A stretch of 64,000 nt of DNA from Thermoanaerobaculia bacterium (GTDB taxonomy: Bacteria; Acidobacteriota; Thermoanaerobaculia; Gp7-AA8). The stretch's first letter is position 1. Every line of letters begins with the position of its first letter. Below the pieces are notes generated by a model. That model was not told where the DNA came from. It searched no databases and was given only the letters and a program-made list of their open reading frames with translations. Both the position numbers and the translations under genes were made by a program. Location: the NCBI GenBank assembly GCA_017883205.1, contig JADGNZ010000014.1, forward strand, positions 1 to 64,000. Reading direction: 5' to 3'. Shown one piece after another: positions 1 through 8,199 of the stretch.

Positions 1-483
1 GTGGGACACGCAGTCCGCGCGGTGGGACACGCAGTCCGCGCGGTGGGACACGCAGTCCGCGCGGTGGGACACGCAGTCCGCGCGGTGGGACACGCAGTCC
101 GCGCGGTGGGACACGCGGTCCGCGCGGTGGGACACGCGGTCCGCGCGGTGGGACACGCGGTCCGCACGGTGGAACACGCGGTCCGCGCGGTGGGACACGC
201 AGCCCGCGCGGTGGGACACGCAGTCCGCACGGTGGGACACGCAGTCCGCACGGTGGGACACGCAGTCCGCGCGGTGGGACACGCAGCCCGCGCGGTGGGA
301 CACGCAGCCCGCGCGGTGGGACACGCGGTCCGCGCGGTGAGACACGCAGTCCGCACGGTGGGACACGCAGTCCGCGCGGTGGAACACGCGGTCCGCACGG
401 TGGGACACGCAGTCCGCGCGGTGGGACACGCGGTCCGCGCGGTGGGACACGCGGTCCGCACGGTGGGACACCTGGTCCGCACG
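1..483. repeat. 21-bp minisatellite 1, 23 units
   Basis: There are 23 consecutive 21-bp units of the type GTGGGACACGCAGTCCGCGC + G with no indels; variation is mostly C/T and A/G changes at a few fixed sites. The plus frame stays open through the array and would encode a heptad close to VGHAVRA. There is no ribosome binding site in view and the array reaches base 1, so more units may lie upstream. I regard it as non-coding. Confidence 0.95.
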
Positions 484-530
484 GTGATATCGCCCGTTCC
501 CGATCGCGACCTCTCCGATCCCGCTGCGAT

Positions 531-578
531 TTCCCACCCACCACCCACCACCCCCCACACCCCACCCCCCACTTCCCA
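531..578. repeat. C-rich arm of hairpin family A, partner not in window
   Basis: A run of CCCACC/CCCCACACCCC words matches the 3' arm of the family A hairpins seen at 4691, 27508, 28341, 50522 and 59755. No G-rich partner lies between it and base 1. By analogy with 51577-52516, the partner may lie upstream of the minisatellite, outside the window. The rest of 484-629 shows nothing recognisable. Confidence 0.6.
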
Positions 579-629
579 AAAACAGAAAATCCGCTAACCT
601 TGATATCAGCAACAAAACAGGAGGACATC

Positions 630-692
630 ATGGCCAAAGGAAACAACGCTCGGAAGAAAGAAACGAAGAAGCCCAAGAAAGACAAGAAGTAG
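630..692 (+). CDS. 20-residue Lys-rich small protein
   Basis: A 20-codon gene begins with ATG at 630 after a strong Shine-Dalgarno (aggagg, 619-624). The product starts MAKGNN and is dominated by Lys with KKP and KKE clusters, giving a very basic peptide with no signal or membrane segment. I recall very similar short hypothetical proteins (MAKGN-RKKE-KKPKK type) in unrelated bacteria, so it is probably real; this is memory, not a search. Function is unknown; charge suggests nucleic acid or ribosome contact. The GNAT gene starts 19 bases downstream, so the two may be co-transcribed. Confidence 0.7.
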   Translation: MAKGNNARKKETKKPKKDKK

Positions 693-710
693 CGGTTCGA
701 TCGGGCACCC

Positions 711-1232
711 ATGTTTCGACTCGAGACGGATCGTCTCTTCATCCGGCCGTGGACGCCGGCCGACAGGCCGGCCTTCACCGGACTCACCGAAGACCCCGAG
801 GTCATGCGATACGTGCATGGCGGGCAGCCGTATGCAGAGGACGAAGTGGATGAGTGGTTCACCCGCCAGGCACGCCAGTTGGCGGAGCACGACGTCTGCA
901 TGGGGGCGCTGATCGAAAAGGCTACCGGCCGCCTCGTCGGCATCGCCGGTACCCAACCCCTCGGCACGACCGGCAACTTCGAGATCGGCTGGTGGCTGGC
1001 ACGCGATGTCTGGGGACGCGGCTACGCCACCGAAGCCGGGGACGCCGCCATGCGCCATGTGCTCGAAACGCTTGGCCACAAGCGTGTCGTTGCCATCATC
1101 GACCCTGACAACGAGCCCTCGAAGCGCGTCGTCGGCCGGCTCGGGATGCACTACGAGTCCCGCGTCACCGGCGAGCAGCTAGGTCATCGCAAGCCGCAGA
1201 TCGTGGTCGACCTCTTCGCTAAAGAAGCGTAG
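711..1232 (+). CDS. GNAT family N-acetyltransferase (RimJ/RimL-like)
   Basis: This 173-residue protein begins with LETDRLFIRPW, the usual opening of RimJ/RimL-type acetyltransferases. It carries the acetyl-CoA pyrophosphate-binding segment WGRGYATEAG near residues 103-112 and the late NEPSKRVVGRLGM segment typical of the family. It transfers an acetyl group from acetyl-CoA to an amine; the acceptor cannot be read from sequence (ribosomal protein N-termini, antibiotics and small amines are all known for the group). It is cytoplasmic. It follows the small Lys-rich gene directly. Confidence 0.9.
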   Translation: MFRLETDRLFIRPWTPADRPAFTGLTEDPEVMRYVHGGQPYAEDEVDEWFTRQARQLAEHDVCMGALIEKATGRLVGIAGTQPLGTTGNFEIGWWLARDVWGRGYATEAGDAAMRHVLETLGHKRVVAIIDPDNEPSKRVVGRLGMHYESRVTGEQLGHRKPQIVVDLFAKEA

Positions 1233-1259
1233 GGGACGAGTCCCGGAACCCCAGATCTG

Positions 1260-1281
1260 ATCGCTCCGCAGCGATTATTTT
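1260..1281 (+). terminator. Weak intrinsic terminator after the GNAT gene
   Basis: A 6-bp stem (ATCGCT / AGCGAT, 4-nt loop) is followed by TATTTT, about 28 bases after the GNAT stop codon. The stem is short, so this is a moderate call. Confidence 0.45.
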
Positions 1282-1396
1282 CCCCTCCGCACATCGTACG
1301 AAGGTCAGTCACGTGACGCAGCTCACGTGATTACGCCCTCCTTTCCATTCGGGCGTAGCATGTAAACATTCCCATGTGACAGGAGTCCAAAGCGAC

Positions 1397-3235
1397 ATGA
1401 AACAATGGATTGCTCTCGCGGTTGTGGCGCCGACTCTCCTTCTCGGCGCTGAAAAGGAAACGTGCCCGTTCGGTCCGTTTGACCTCCGCTCGCCGCGCGA
1501 GCAGCAGGCCAGCCTGAACCACCAGCTCTCGGTCGTGGCCGAGGCGGTGGCACCGAGCGGACGCCGTCGCTCGGCCGCTCCTCCTATTGGCGACGTTTCG
1601 TACCCGGTGTCGGTCAACTACATCGACGACGAGATCTTCGGCAAGATGAAGACCGACGGCATCCGGCCAGCCCCGATGTCGACCGACGAAGAGTTTCTCC
1701 GTCGCGTGACCCTCGACCTCACCGGCCAGATTCCCGATCCGGCCACGGTGCAGGCCTTCCTCGCCGACAAGTCCGCGGGCAAGCGGACCAAGACGATCGA
1801 TGCGCTCCTTGCTTCCGACGCCTTCAACGACCGCTGGACGATGTGGTTCGGCGATCTCGTGCAGAACGTCCAGGTCTCCGCAAACAGCCGCGAGTTCCCG
1901 CAGGGACGCAACGCCTATTACAACTACATCCACGATTCGATCAAAGCAAGCAAGCCCTACGACCAGATGGTGCGCGAGCTACTCGGCGGCATGGGAGACA
2001 GCTTCCTGACCGGGCCGCCGAACTTCCTGGTGCGCCAGATCCAACCAAACGGTCCGATCCAGGACACCTACGACAACCTTGCCGCGGAATCGGGCCGGAT
2101 GTTTCTCGGGATGCCGATGCAGTGCCTCTCCTGCCACAACGGCCTTGGCCATCTCGATCAGGTCAACGTCTATCTGAAGGGACATGCACGCTACGACTTC
2201 TGGGGCAACGCGTCGTTCTTCTCGCGCGGCCGCTTCGCGAAGTCCGACAAGAGCGTTAACAACTCAAGCTACGTCATCACCGAATCCCCCACCGGCACCT
2301 ATCAATTGAATACGACCTCGGGAAACAAGACCGCCCGCGCTCCAATCGGAACGCAGACCACCGTTTCGCCCGCCTTCCTCATGACCGGCGAGACGCCGCG
2401 TGCGGGTGAGGCGTGGCGCGATGCCTACGGACGCATTCTCACCGCCAATCCGCAGTTCGCTCTCGCGGCCGTGAACTACCTCTGGCAACAGATGTTTGGC
2501 CTCGGCATCGTCGAGCCGGCCAACAACATGGATCCGACGCGCTACGACCCGAACAACCTCCCGGCGGGACAAACCGTCCAGCCGAATCATCCCGCGCTCC
2601 TGACCCGCCTCGGCAACGACTTCACCGCCAATCATTACGACCTGCGCGCGATTCTGCGAACGATGGCGATGTCGAATGCCTATCAGCTTTCGACGCAGTA
2701 CAACGCCAGCACATGGAACGAATCGTGGACGCCGTACTACGCGCGCCATATTCCGCGCCGGCTCATGGCCGAATCGCTGCTCGATGCGATCACGAAGGCC
2801 ACCAATGTTCCGATCACCTACGCCATCAGCGGAGGCGGCTCGACCACCTCGGCGATGAAGCTCCCCGACACGCTCGAAGTACGCGGCAATGTTTACGGAC
2901 GCTTTCTCGACGAATTCGGCCGCGGCAACCGCGACGACGAGTCTCGCGAGAACGACTCCTCGATTGCCCAGGCTCTCTCGTTGATGAATGACGGCACTGT
3001 GGTCGTGAATCGCACACATCGGGCTACGGCGAATTCGACGGTGGCAAAGGTGCTGGCTTCGACCACAGATGCCAACACCATCGCGGATCAGCTCTATCTG
3101 AATACGCTCTCCCGCTACCCGACCGCGACCGAGAAGTCGCAGGCCGTTGCCTATCTGAAGAGCGGAACACTCGCGAACAAGACCGAAGATCTGCAGTGGG
3201 TGCTGCTCAACTCGCTCGAGTTTCTGTTTGATTGA
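1397..3235 (+). CDS. Secreted DUF1549/DUF1553 protein with one haem-type CXXCH
   Basis: This 612-residue protein has an N-terminal signal peptide (about residues 1-18, LALAVV-like hydrophobic core ending near LLGA). A DUF1549-like region (roughly 75-290) and a DUF1553-like region (roughly 320-600) follow. One CLSCH motif at about residues 243-247 could bind haem c covalently. I chose ATG 1397 because aggag lies 11 bases upstream; the GTG at 1376 has no such site. Such proteins are usually encoded next to a DUF1501 protein, as here, and are common in Planctomycetota and Acidobacteriota. The role is not established; a periplasmic redox or polymer-degrading complex is the usual guess. Confidence 0.88.
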   Translation: MKQWIALAVVAPTLLLGAEKETCPFGPFDLRSPREQQASLNHQLSVVAEAVAPSGRRRSAAPPIGDVSYPVSVNYIDDEIFGKMKTDGIRPAPMSTDEEFLRRVTLDLTGQIPDPATVQAFLADKSAGKRTKTIDALLASDAFNDRWTMWFGDLVQNVQVSANSREFPQGRNAYYNYIHDSIKASKPYDQMVRELLGGMGDSFLTGPPNFLVRQIQPNGPIQDTYDNLAAESGRMFLGMPMQCLSCHNGLGHLDQVNVYLKGHARYDFWGNASFFSRGRFAKSDKSVNNSSYVITESPTGTYQLNTTSGNKTARAPIGTQTTVSPAFLMTGETPRAGEAWRDAYGRILTANPQFALAAVNYLWQQMFGLGIVEPANNMDPTRYDPNNLPAGQTVQPNHPALLTRLGNDFTANHYDLRAILRTMAMSNAYQLSTQYNASTWNESWTPYYARHIPRRLMAESLLDAITKATNVPITYAISGGGSTTSAMKLPDTLEVRGNVYGRFLDEFGRGNRDDESRENDSSIAQALSLMNDGTVVVNRTHRATANSTVAKVLASTTDANTIADQLYLNTLSRYPTATEKSQAVAYLKSGTLANKTEDLQWVLLNSLEFLFD

Positions 3236-3241
3236 GGACTG

Positions 3242-4687
3242 ATGACCATGGCAAGACCGAGACTTCCGAAGAGCACGATCGAGTGCCCCGACTGCACGAA
3301 GGCCAGCGGCTTTCCGCTCGGCCAGAGTGAGGGCTTCTCCCGCCGCCGCTTCATGCAGATTGCCGGCACCGGCCTCGTGGCCTCGTACTTCGCCGACGTC
3401 ATCAGCCCCCGGCTGCTGCAAGGCGCGACGACTGCGGGGGGCGTCTATCTGCGCAACACCGCGAAGAACGCCATCTTCATCTTCCTCCCCGGCGCGCCGA
3501 GCAACATCGACACATGGGACCTGAAGGAAGGAGCCTGGACGCCAACTGACTTCAATCCGACGTCGTACGACAACAACAATGTGCGCTTCCCGCAGGGACT
3601 GATGCCGATGACCGCGGCGCAGCTCGACAAAATGACGTTCGTCCGGTCCGGTCTCTCCTGGGCTGCGGTACACACGCTGGGACAGGCGTGGGTGCAGATC
3701 GCCCGGAATCCGGGCGGCGCGACCGGATCGATCGCTCCGCATATCGGCGCTGTCGTCGCACTCGAGTCGCAAATCAATCGAAAGCCCTCCGACGTTCTGC
3801 CGGGCTTCATCGCTCTCAACTCCACCGGCATCCCGGCGTCCGGCTACTTCCCGGCATCGTATGCACCGTTTCAGGTCGTGCCGGCCGCAACCGGCTTGCC
3901 GACCATCTCGCATCCTGACGGAACCGCACGCTTCTCCGACCGCTGGTCGTTCCTGCAGCAGCTCGACTCCAGCCGCACCACCGGCGCGCTCGGCAAGGCC
4001 ACGCTGGACATGAATGACTTCTACACGCAGTCGAAGGCCTTGATGGACGCTCCTAACATCAACGCCGTCTTCAGCTTCTCGGCGGCCGAGCACACCAAGT
4101 ACGGCGCGACGAGCTTCGGCGATTCTCTGATCGTGGCGCGCAACGTCGTCGCGGCAGGCAAGGGAACCCGCTTCGTTCAAGCCACCCTCGGCGGATGGGA
4201 TCACCACAGCGGCATCTACACGAAGCCCGCGAACGGCGTGAATTCGCTCTACACGCAGTGCGCGCAGTTCGATCCCGCCTACGCCTCGCTCCTCGCCGAC
4301 CTGGCGACGATGCCTGGCTCCGTCTCCGGGAAAACGCTTCTCGATGAGACGCTCGTCGTCGTCGTGGCCGAGTTCGGCCGCACCGTAGGCGTCCTCAACA
4401 ATCAAGCCGGACGCGATCACAACCTCCGCATGACGACGGTGTGGGCAGGGGGCGGCATCCGCGGCGGCAATGTGATCGGGAAGACTGATGTCACCGGCGG
4501 CAGCGTGGCTGACTTTGGATGGAGCGGCAACCGCGACATCCGTCCCGAGGACGTGGTGTCGACGATCTACTCAGCCCTCGGCATCGACTACACCACGATG
4601 CGCCACGACGATCCGCTCAACCGCGGCTTCGAGTACGTCCCGTTCGCGAAGGACGGCACATACAAACCGGTCGACGAAATGTTCTGA
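3242..4687 (+). CDS. DUF1501 family Tat-exported protein
   Basis: The 481-residue product carries a twin-arginine signal, SRRRFMQIAG at about residues 33-42, so it is exported folded, probably with metal bound. The body contains the HPDG and GGWDHH segments and a C-terminal VVAEFGRT motif of DUF1501 proteins, which resemble the alkaline phosphatase/sulfatase fold. It starts six bases after the DUF1549/1553 stop; ATG 3248 is an equally good start. The two genes form an operon and their products probably act together in the periplasm. Substrate unknown. A CPDC pair before the Tat motif is unusual and could bind metal before cleavage. Confidence 0.9.
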   Translation: MTMARPRLPKSTIECPDCTKASGFPLGQSEGFSRRRFMQIAGTGLVASYFADVISPRLLQGATTAGGVYLRNTAKNAIFIFLPGAPSNIDTWDLKEGAWTPTDFNPTSYDNNNVRFPQGLMPMTAAQLDKMTFVRSGLSWAAVHTLGQAWVQIARNPGGATGSIAPHIGAVVALESQINRKPSDVLPGFIALNSTGIPASGYFPASYAPFQVVPAATGLPTISHPDGTARFSDRWSFLQQLDSSRTTGALGKATLDMNDFYTQSKALMDAPNINAVFSFSAAEHTKYGATSFGDSLIVARNVVAAGKGTRFVQATLGGWDHHSGIYTKPANGVNSLYTQCAQFDPAYASLLADLATMPGSVSGKTLLDETLVVVVAEFGRTVGVLNNQAGRDHNLRMTTVWAGGGIRGGNVIGKTDVTGGSVADFGWSGNRDIRPEDVVSTIYSALGIDYTTMRHDDPLNRGFEYVPFAKDGTYKPVDEMF

Positions 4688-4690
4688 TCT

Positions 4691-4782
4691 GCGGGGAGTG
4701 GGGTGTAGGGAGTGGGGTGTGGGAGAAAACCAATCTCTCGGTTCTGTCTTCTCCACACCCTACCCCCCACTCCCCACCCCCC
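4691..4782. repeat. Hairpin family A (copy A1)
   Basis: A G-rich arm (4691-4725; GGGGAGTGGGGTG words) and a C-rich arm (4751-4782) are reverse complements around a 25-base loop. It lies between the convergent DUF1501 and msrA genes, so here it could serve as a bidirectional terminator. Confidence 0.85.
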
Positions 4783-4787
4783 AAACA

Positions 4788-5378
4788 TCAATGCTCCGGT
4801 GCCGCGCCCCACACGTCCTTTAACCGCTGATCTCGCCCACAGTTGAAGCGGTAGAACTTGTAGCGGAGCGGGTTCTTCTTGTAGTAGTGCTGGTGATACT
4901 CCTCGGCACGATAGAACGGCCCTGCGGGCAGGACGTCGGCGAAGACATCGCGGTGAAATCGCACGCCCACGGCCTGTTTCGACGCCTCGGCCAATCGTCG
5001 CTGCTCGGCATCGTGAACGAAGATCGCCGCGCGATACTGTCCGCCTTTGTCGCAGAACTGCCCCGATTGATCGAATGGATCGACGTTGTGCCAGTAGACG
5101 TTGAGGAGTTGCTGATACGAGATCTGCGCAGGGTCATAAACGATCTCGACGGCCTCGCGATGGCCCGTGAAGCCCTCTGAGACTTGATCGTACGTCGGCC
5201 GGTCAACGCGCCCGCCCGTGTAACCCGAAGTCACGGAGAAGACGCCCTTCAAATGCTCGAACGGCGGTTCCATGCACCAGAAGCAGCCGCCCGCGAATGT
5301 GGCCGTCGCGCGGCGCGGTTGCGGCGCGGCAGCGAAGAGGAACATCAGTGCGGCGAGGGAGAGAAGGATGCGGTTCAT
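4788..5378 (-). CDS. msrA: Peptide-methionine (S)-S-oxide reductase, exported form
   Basis: MsrA reduces methionine-S-sulfoxide in proteins. The catalytic motif GCFWC is at residues 31-35, with Cys32 the nucleophile, followed by the family segments [31 protein letters not shown] and a late YHQHYY. The protein is 196 residues when started at ATG 5378. This start gives a clean signal peptide (about 1-18, [13 protein letters not shown]), so the enzyme likely works in the periplasm on oxidised envelope proteins. A longer in-frame start (5426) would bury the signal. It is a single-domain MsrA with no MsrB partner nearby. Confidence 0.93.
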   Translation of the reverse strand: MNRILLSLAALMFLFAAAPQPRRATATFAGGCFWCMEPPFEHLKGVFSVTSGYTGGRVDRPTYDQVSEGFTGHREAVEIVYDPAQISYQQLLNVYWHNVDPFDQSGQFCDKGGQYRAAIFVHDAEQRRLAEASKQAVGVRFHRDVFADVLPAGPFYRAEEYHQHYYKKNPLRYKFYRFNCGRDQRLKDVWGAAPEH

Positions 5379-5443
5379 GTGATTGTGAGCGCCCCTAACC
5401 GAATGTTGAATCTGACGAAAATGCATGTGACACAGCCTGCAAT

Positions 5444-5659
5444 TGATGTGTCATCCTGAGGCCGCCGGAGCCGCCATTCGTACTCGCGCGTTCAGCGTCG
5501 GGCAGGCTTGGCGGCGGAGGACGCCGAAGGATCTCCGAATGCGCGGCACGTGGCATGTGCGTCGTGGCCGAGATCCTTCGCCGTCCTGCGGCGCCTGGGA
5601 CGTCTACGCGGGAATCGTGAGCAACGCGGCGCCTCCGGCAGGCTCAGGATGACACATCA
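5444..5659. repeat. 216-bp inverted-repeat element with GTCATCCTGAG ends
   Basis: The ends are long inverted repeats: TGATGTGTCATCCTGAG at 5444-5460 mirrors the end near 5643-5659. A second nested pair (GAAGGATCTC at about 5525 and GAGATCCTTC at about 5572) lies inside. No gene is visible. It fills most of the gap between the divergent msrA and the ABC-importer operon. This GTCATCCTGAG...AAGGATCTC arrangement resembles a widespread bacterial intergenic palindrome, from memory. Confidence 0.8.
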
Positions 5660-5727
5660 CGTTTCGATTCGAGACACGTTCATCCGGCGCTGAACGCACA
5701 CACCATTCTGCTATCCTCCGGCGCAAC

Positions 5728-6483
5728 GTGTCGCGCTCGCGTCTGCTTCCGCTCACCGGGATCCTTGCCGCGGTCGCCGCGTGGCAACTCGGCGTTTCGT
5801 TGCATCCTTCCTCTCTCATTCCGGGGCCGATCGCAGTGGCCCGCGGCATCGGCGAACTGGCGGTGCGCGGCCTCCTCGTCAAGTATGTCGTGGCCTCACT
5901 TTTTCGCGTGACGTGGGGTTACCTGACCGCGCTCATCGTCGCTGTCCCACTTGGGCTGGCGCTTGGACTGCGGCGGCGCGCCGAGGCGGCGATCAATCCG
6001 GTGCTGCAAGTGCTGCGTCCGATCTCACCGCTGGCCTGGATCCCGATCGCAATTCTCTGGTTTGGCGTCGGCGATCTCTCCGCGATCTTTCTCATCTTTC
6101 TGGCGTCGCTCCTTCCGTTGACCGTTGCCACGATGAATGCGGTGCACAACATCGATCCGGTTCATCTTGCCGCGGCGCTGAATTTCGGTATCCCGCTGCG
6201 AGCGCGGATCACACGAGTCCTCGTCCCGGCCATCCTTCCCCAGCTCATCGTGGCCATGCGCATCGCACTCGGCGTTGCCTGGCTCGTCGTCGTGGCCGCG
6301 GAAATGATCGCGGTCAACTCCGGACTCGGATTCCTCATCGTCGATGCCCGCAACGCCGGAAACCGGTATGACCTCGTCATCGCCGGGATGGTCCTCATCG
6401 GCGCGATCGGCATCGTCCTCGATCTCCTGATGCGACGCATCGAGCGTCTCGATTCGGTCCGCTGGGGTTACGCCGCCGAATGA
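5728..6483 (+). CDS. ABC transporter permease (SsuC/TauC type)
   Basis: This 251-residue inner-membrane protein of BPD_transp_1 type has about six hydrophobic segments. The EAA-like coupling loop lies at about residues 145-165 (the ALNFGIP segment), and the late GLGFLIVDARNAGNRYD motif is typical of taurine/sulfonate/nitrate-type importers. It starts with GTG at 5728, 25 bases after a gap without an obvious ribosome site. It overlaps the ATPase start by four bases (ATGA). It probably forms the membrane channel together with the second permease (7238) and the ATPase. The imported solute is not evident. Confidence 0.92.
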   Translation: MSRSRLLPLTGILAAVAAWQLGVSLHPSSLIPGPIAVARGIGELAVRGLLVKYVVASLFRVTWGYLTALIVAVPLGLALGLRRRAEAAINPVLQVLRPISPLAWIPIAILWFGVGDLSAIFLIFLASLLPLTVATMNAVHNIDPVHLAAALNFGIPLRARITRVLVPAILPQLIVAMRIALGVAWLVVVAAEMIAVNSGLGFLIVDARNAGNRYDLVIAGMVLIGAIGIVLDLLMRRIERLDSVRWGYAAE

Positions 6484-7214
6484 AAGTTCAGTTCTCCGAC
6501 ATTTCGATGCGGTTCGGCGCGATGGACGTCCTGCAGGATGTGACCATCTCTGTCGAAGAAGGCGAGTTCCTCTGCATCGTTGGACCCTCCGGCTGCGGCA
6601 AATCGACGCTCCTCAACATTGCCGGCGGTTTTCTTTCGCCGGTGATGGGAACCGTGACCATCGACGGCGATCCAGTGACCGGGCCGGACCGGCGCCGCAT
6701 TTTCGTGTTCCAGGAGCGCGGCGTCTTCCCGTGGCTCACCGTGGAAGGAAACATCGGATTCGGCCTCTTCGACCTGCCTGATGAGGAGCGGCAGCGTCGT
6801 GTCGCGCAGTACGTCCACCTCGTCGGCCTCGAGGGTTTCGAGAAAGCGTATCCACGCGAACTGTCCGGCGGCATGAAGCAGCGCGTGGAAGTGGCGCGCG
6901 CGCTGGCCGTCAACCCCGACGTCCTCTTTCTCGATGAGCCCTTCGGCGCGCTGGACTCGATCACGCGCCTGCAGATGCGCAGCGAGCTCCTGCGCATCTG
7001 GCGTGCTGCGCGCAAGACGGTGCTCTTCGTCACGCACGACATCGATGAGTCAGTGCAGCTCGCCGACCGCGTCGTGGTGATGAGCGCGCGGCCTGGACGT
7101 ATCAGGCGCGTCGTCGAGATCGACATCGCGCATCCGCGCGACTTGTCGTCCAGGCGGTATATCGAGCTACGCGATCTGATCTTCGGGGAAATTGGATTGG
7201 CGCATCAGGTCTGA
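6480..7214 (+). CDS. ABC transporter ATP-binding protein (SsuB/TauB type)
   Basis: This 244-residue ATPase has Walker A GPSGCGKST at 35-43, a Q-loop (FQERGVFPW), the signature LSGGMKQR near 128, Walker B with LFLDEPFGALD and the H-loop VTHDIDES. It powers import by the flanking permeases. Its start overlaps the upstream permease stop (ATGA), showing translational coupling. Sequence features match nitrate/sulfonate/taurine importers, whose substrates are small organic acids, nitriles or metal-linked compounds. Confidence 0.95.
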   Translation: MKVQFSDISMRFGAMDVLQDVTISVEEGEFLCIVGPSGCGKSTLLNIAGGFLSPVMGTVTIDGDPVTGPDRRRIFVFQERGVFPWLTVEGNIGFGLFDLPDEERQRRVAQYVHLVGLEGFEKAYPRELSGGMKQRVEVARALAVNPDVLFLDEPFGALDSITRLQMRSELLRIWRAARKTVLFVTHDIDESVQLADRVVVMSARPGRIRRVVEIDIAHPRDLSSRRYIELRDLIFGEIGLAHQV

Positions 7215-7217
7215 AAC

Positions 7218-7304
7218 TGAATGAAGCCGAATGCTGAATGAAGAATGTGACCATGCAACGCCCCATGCAACACGCAGCATCCAACATTGAACATTCAACA
7301 TTCG
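7218..7304. repeat. Hairpin family D (copy D1)
   Basis: The 5' arm (about 7220-7247, GAATGCTGAATGAAGAATG) and the 3' arm (about 7274-7304, CATCCAACATTGAACATTC) are imperfect reverse complements. The element spans the junction between the ATPase stop and the second permease, and its 3' half is inside the permease reading frame. Confidence 0.75.
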
Positions 7305-8032
7305 AAAAGTTCGCGCTGCCGTTGCTCACGGTGGCAGTCATCATCGCCACCTGGTCCGCAGCGGTGGAGTTCTCCGGCACGAAGATCTTTCCCTCGCCGA
7401 TCGCAGTCGCAAGCGCCATCGGCACGCTTGGCGAGAAGAGTCTGCTGTGGCGCTACATCGCCGATTCGCTCACGCGCGTCTTTGCCGGCTACGCCGTAGC
7501 TATCGTCGCCGGCATCCCACTCGGATTTCTCTTAGGGTGGAACGCATCGCTGGCGCGTGCAGTGAATCCGCTGATCCAGATGTTGCGGCCAATCTCGCCG
7601 CTGGCGTGGATGCCGCTGGCGGTGATCTGGTTCGGCGTCAGCAACGCCGCGCCAATATTTCTCATATTCCTGGCGTCATTCTTCCCGATCGTCGTCGCGG
7701 CGATGAACGGCGTGCGCAACGTCCCGCCGATGTATTTGCAGGCCGGCCGCAACTTCGGACTGTCGACGTGGCAATTGATGATCCGCGTCGTCATTCCCGC
7801 GGTCCTGCCGCGCATCATCGTCGGCCTGCGCTTGGCGTTCGGAATCGCCTGGGTGGTCCTCGTCGCCGCCGAGATGATCGCCGTCGACTCCGGCCTCGGA
7901 TACCTCATCATCGATGCCCGCAACGCCGGCAAGCGCTACGACCTGGTCGTCGCCGGCATGCTCCTGATCGGCGTGATCGGATTGTTGCTCGATACAGGGA
8001 TTCGGCGGGTGGAGGAGTGGATTAGTGAGTGA
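7238..8032 (+). CDS. ABC transporter permease, second subunit (SsuC/TauC type)
   Basis: This is a close paralogue of the permease at 5728, sharing LRPISPLAW, a loop of the LIFLASFFP type and the GLGYLIIDARNAGKRYD ending. About six membrane segments are visible over 264 residues. The first ~22 residues are encoded by the family D repeat: ATG codons at 7238, 7253 and 7265 all lie in it. Aligned with its sister permease, true homology begins only at about residue 25 (ALPLLTVAV). The repeat has therefore apparently supplied the translation start. Probably it pairs with the other permease as a heterodimeric channel. Confidence 0.88.
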   Translation: MKNVTMQRPMQHAASNIEHSTFEKFALPLLTVAVIIATWSAAVEFSGTKIFPSPIAVASAIGTLGEKSLLWRYIADSLTRVFAGYAVAIVAGIPLGFLLGWNASLARAVNPLIQMLRPISPLAWMPLAVIWFGVSNAAPIFLIFLASFFPIVVAAMNGVRNVPPMYLQAGRNFGLSTWQLMIRVVIPAVLPRIIVGLRLAFGIAWVVLVAAEMIAVDSGLGYLIIDARNAGKRYDLVVAGMLLIGVIGLLLDTGIRRVEEWISE

Positions 8033-8045
8033 AGAGAGAATAGAA

Positions 8046-8175
8046 ACAGAGATCAGAGACAAGAGATCAGAGATCAGGTGTCTTTCTGGTCTCTGTCTCT
8101 GTGAAGAGAGATTAGTGACAAGAGATCTGAGATCAGGGCTTGGGCGTCTTTCTGATCTCTAGTCTCTGATCTCTG
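8046..8175. repeat. Hairpin family C (copy C1, double)
   Basis: AGAGATCAGAGACAAGAGATC words face GTCTCTGTCTCTG and CTGATCTCTAGTCTCTGATC words; two hairpin units follow each other. It lies between the second permease and the binding-protein gene of the same transporter, inside the presumed operon. Confidence 0.85.
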
Positions 8176-8199
8176 CTTCAAACAGGAGGTGATCGGAAC

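Noticed and set aside
1-597. 198-residue open frame over minisatellite 1
   Set aside because: The frame is open only because units are multiples of three; no ribosome site, and the end is hairpin-arm sequence.
2264-4420. 718-codon open frame on the minus strand
   Set aside because: It lies antisense to two well-supported secreted-protein genes and has the Arg/Gly-rich make-up of a shadow frame in GC-rich DNA.
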